From Gracilimonas sp046602855 (GTDB lineage Bacteria; Bacteroidota; Rhodothermia; Balneolales; Balneolaceae), in NCBI RefSeq assembly GCF_046602855.1, contig NZ_JBKINJ010000001.1, positions 62,001 to 126,000 on the forward strand: a DNA stretch of 64,000 bases, written 5' to 3'. Positions 62,237-64,000 of the stretch are shown piece by piece. Each line of letters begins with the position of its first letter. Position 1 is the first letter of the stretch. Made by a program: the position numbers and the translations under genes. The notes under the pieces were generated by a model. It was given only the letters and a program-made list of their open reading frames with translations, did not search any database and was not told the DNA's origin.

Positions 62237-62273
62237 AAGTTTCAGGTATCAGATTTTTTAAACCGTGATCGAT

Positions 62274-63548
62274 TTAGAGTCTAATTGTTTCGTTTCTCTT
62301 AGGGCCTGTGGAGATAATGGTGAATTTAACATTAAGATAATCCTCTACGAATCTGATGTAAGATTGTGCCGTTGATGGCAATTTATTCCAGTCGGTAACA
62401 CCTTCGATAGAATTCTTCCAGCCCGGGAGTGTAGTGTAAACAGGCTCTATTTTTTCGACTTCATCAAGTGATAGTGGAAATACCTTGGTCTCTTTTCCAT
62501 TGATCTTGTAGGAGGTACATACCTTTATCTCTTCGAAACCATCCATCACATCCATTTTTGTAAGCGTGAGCTCATTCATTCCGTTGATCTGAACAACATA
62601 TTTAAGAGCAACAAGATCTAACCACCCACAGCGACGGGGGCGACCGGTTGTAGCACCGAATTCAGCTCCCTTTTTACGAAGTTCATCACCGGTTTCACCG
62701 AGTAATTCGGTAGGGAATGGACCGTTTCCAACACGGGTGCAATAAGCTTTGGTGATGCCCATCACTTTATCGAGGGCTGTTGGAGGAATGCCGGAGCCGA
62801 TGCAAGCACCGCCTGAAGTTGGTGAGGAGGATGTAACGTACGGATAGGTTCCATGGTCTACGTCTAACATCGTTCCCTGTGCCCCTTCCAGAAGGATAGA
62901 ACGGTCATCCCGAATGCCTTCATGAAGAAGGTTAGTTGTGTTGCAGATAAATGGTTCGAGCGTTTGAATAGCATTGTCGAGTTCCGCCATCAGGTCATCG
63001 GTGCTGAGCTGTGGTTCCTCATAAAGATTCTCCAGTGCAAAGTTGATGTCCTTCAGGTTCTGGTCGATCTTCGTACGCAGACTTTCACGATCCAAAAGAT
63101 CGATCATCCGGATCCCAATTCTGGATACTTTGCTTACGTAAGCCGGACCAATTCCCCGGCCGGTTGTTCCGATGGCATCGCCACCGCGGCGTTTTTCCTT
63201 TAGCTGATCCAATAATTTATGATAGGGAAGGATAACATGCGCAGTCTGACTGATGAAAAAACGTCCTTCCAGGCTGAATCCCATCTCCTTAACGCCCTTG
63301 ATCTCTTCTACCAGGGCAACCGGGTCAATGACCACACCATTTCCGATCACACAATCAGCGTCACCGTTAAATATTCCCGATGGAATAAGGTGAAGGACCA
63401 CTTTTTTGTCGTCAAATTTGAGAGTGTGGCCTGCGTTAGCTCCTCCCTGAAAGCGAACCACAAAGTCGGCTTCAGCACTTAAAAGGTCCACGATCTTTCC
63501 TTTGCCTTCATCACCCCATTGGGCACCAATAACTACTCTTGTACTCAT
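62274..63548 (-). CDS. purA: Adenylosuccinate synthetase
   Basis: A 424-residue enzyme that joins IMP and aspartate with GTP in the first AMP-specific step. The start block STRVVIGAQWGDEGKGKIVD, QGGANAGHT, GTTGRGIGPAY, LLEGAQGTMLDVDHGTYPY and GATTGRPRRCGWLD are all family signatures. The ATG at 63548 is chosen because an upstream in-frame ATG (63575) lies inside the terminator hairpin of the preceding gene and would add nine residues not found in the family. Confidence 0.97.
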   Translation of the reverse strand: MSTRVVIGAQWGDEGKGKIVDLLSAEADFVVRFQGGANAGHTLKFDDKKVVLHLIPSGIFNGDADCVIGNGVVIDPVALVEEIKGVKEMGFSLEGRFFISQTAHVILPYHKLLDQLKEKRRGGDAIGTTGRGIGPAYVSKVSRIGIRMIDLLDRESLRTKIDQNLKDINFALENLYEEPQLSTDDLMAELDNAIQTLEPFICNTTNLLHEGIRDDRSILLEGAQGTMLDVDHGTYPYVTSSSPTSGGACIGSGIPPTALDKVMGITKAYCTRVGNGPFPTELLGETGDELRKKGAEFGATTGRPRRCGWLDLVALKYVVQINGMNELTLTKMDVMDGFEEIKVCTSYKINGKETKVFPLSLDEVEKIEPVYTTLPGWKNSIEGVTDWNKLPSTAQSYIRFVEDYLNVKFTIISTGPKRNETIRL

Positions 63549-63560
63549 AAGTAAATCAAT

Positions 63561-63585
63561 AAAAAAGGGGTGCAAAACACCCCTT
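63561..63585 (-). terminator. Terminator after the STAS gene
   Basis: AAGGGGTG and CACCCCTT form a perfect 8-bp stem with a CAAAA loop. On the minus strand a run of T follows. It separates the STAS gene from purA. Confidence 0.9.
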
Positions 63586-63610
63586 ATCAGTTAAACAATT
63601 ATATCAAATA

Positions 63611-63952
63611 TTAATCGTCAAAAGATTCGGCGGCTTCTTCCACTGACTTGTAGTGTTTGAAGACCGTGATCAATTTTGTGACAACCAACAGGCTTTCGAT
63701 CTTGTCGGTAGCATTTGCGATCCGAAGATCACCACCGGCTTTACGCATGGTTGTAAGACCACCGATAAGCATTCCGAGACCGGAAGAATTCATGAATTTA
63801 ACTTTACCAAGATCAACTACAACATTAGTCTTACCGGCGTCGATGAGTTCGTGCAGTTTTTCGTTAAGACTAACCGCATCAGGGCCACCCATAACGTTTC
63901 CCTTAAATTCGATAACAACGCTGTTGTAGCGTTCTGATGTATTAAAGCTCAT
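63611..63952 (-). CDS. STAS-domain anti-sigma factor antagonist
   Basis: A 113-residue single STAS domain. VVVDLGKVKFMNSSGLGMLIGG near 44-65 holds the phosphorylation-site Ser pair (NSSG), as in SpoIIAA/RsbV-type antagonists. It should bind and release an anti-sigma kinase in a partner-switching stress circuit; that kinase is not in this window. The gene is followed by a terminator; its upstream region reaches the window edge. Confidence 0.92.
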   Translation of the reverse strand: MSFNTSERYNSVVIEFKGNVMGGPDAVSLNEKLHELIDAGKTNVVVDLGKVKFMNSSGLGMLIGGLTTMRKAGGDLRIANATDKIESLLVVTKLITVFKHYKSVEEAAESFDD

Positions 63953-64000
63953 AGAATTACCTGTTGTTTAAAATTTTAAGATTTTTTTGTGCGTTGTTCT

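Noticed and set aside
63549..63575. Upstream start for purA
   Set aside because: The codons lie within the terminator hairpin of the STAS gene and add residues absent from the family.
1..64000. tRNA, rRNA, CRISPR or insertion sequence
   Set aside because: I saw no cloverleaf, no rRNA-like stretch, no regularly spaced repeats and no transposase or integrase motif.

Overview
The window looks like a chromosomal segment of a heterotrophic, marine-type bacterium of the Bacteroidota/Balneolota (FCB) group, most likely Balneolales. Pointers are a FecA-like TonB receptor with an N-terminal carboxypeptidase-regulatory-like domain, DUF4856/imelysin lipoproteins, a short Hc1-type histone-like protein, a ferrochelatase with an internal cysteine cluster, an M16 peptidase pair, LVIVD and Ig-like secreted proteins, and few strong Shine-Dalgarno sequences. 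The taxon is inferred from gene content only. I saw no rRNA, tRNA, CRISPR array, insertion sequence, integrase or phage gene.

1-7.5 kb (minus strand): an outer-membrane iron/metal-type locus in the order DUF4856 lipoprotein, imelysin-like lipoprotein, HTTM (vitamin K-dependent carboxylase-like) membrane protein, TonB receptor (cut by the window edge). The last three genes are nearly fused, and a terminator-like hairpin separates the first from the rest. An SGNH hydrolase gene precedes it. 7.6-13 kb: an AhpD-like protein, an NAD-dependent epimerase-like protein, hemH and hemY (the last haem steps), a UMF1-family MFS transporter and a 58-residue histone-like gene. 13-22 kb: two bacterial PH-domain membrane proteins, ettA, a ZIP metal transporter, an unrecognised conserved-looking protein, and a pair of secreted beta-propeller proteins.

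22-36 kb: gcvP, an aldo/keto reductase, a secreted conserved hypothetical, OsmC, a small membrane-anchored protein, a lipoprotein with a possible clan CD (caspase/clostripain-like) dyad, an LpxH-like phosphoesterase coupled to a glycosyltransferase, DinB, and an M16 pair (one catalytic, one lacking the zinc motif and carrying a C-terminal extension).

35.6-46.2 kb is the most distinctive region: a sulfur-sulfane island. A GntR/UTRA regulator is divergent from a split YeeE/YedE-type sulfur transporter. Then follow a persulfide dioxygenase-rhodanese fusion, a SulP transporter, a small membrane remnant, a membrane-anchored rhodanese, a sulfide:quinone oxidoreductase with three cysteines, a TauE/SafE-like membrane protein, a TehB-like methyltransferase and a second copy of the dioxygenase-rhodanese fusion. 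Together they suggest import of reduced sulfur, oxidation of sulfide to sulfane sulfur, oxidation of persulfide to sulfite and thiosulfate shuffling.

46-64 kb is mainly housekeeping: tag, ppc, ilvE, crcB, a GhrA-like dehydrogenase, a CoA-type Nudix hydrolase, a secreted subtilase, a PfkB kinase/SemiSWEET/rdgB operon, an asparaginase/SSS symporter/SnoaL operon, an FNR-like reductase, a structured non-coding stretch, an aminotransferase IV/sulfotransferase pair, purA and a STAS anti-sigma antagonist.
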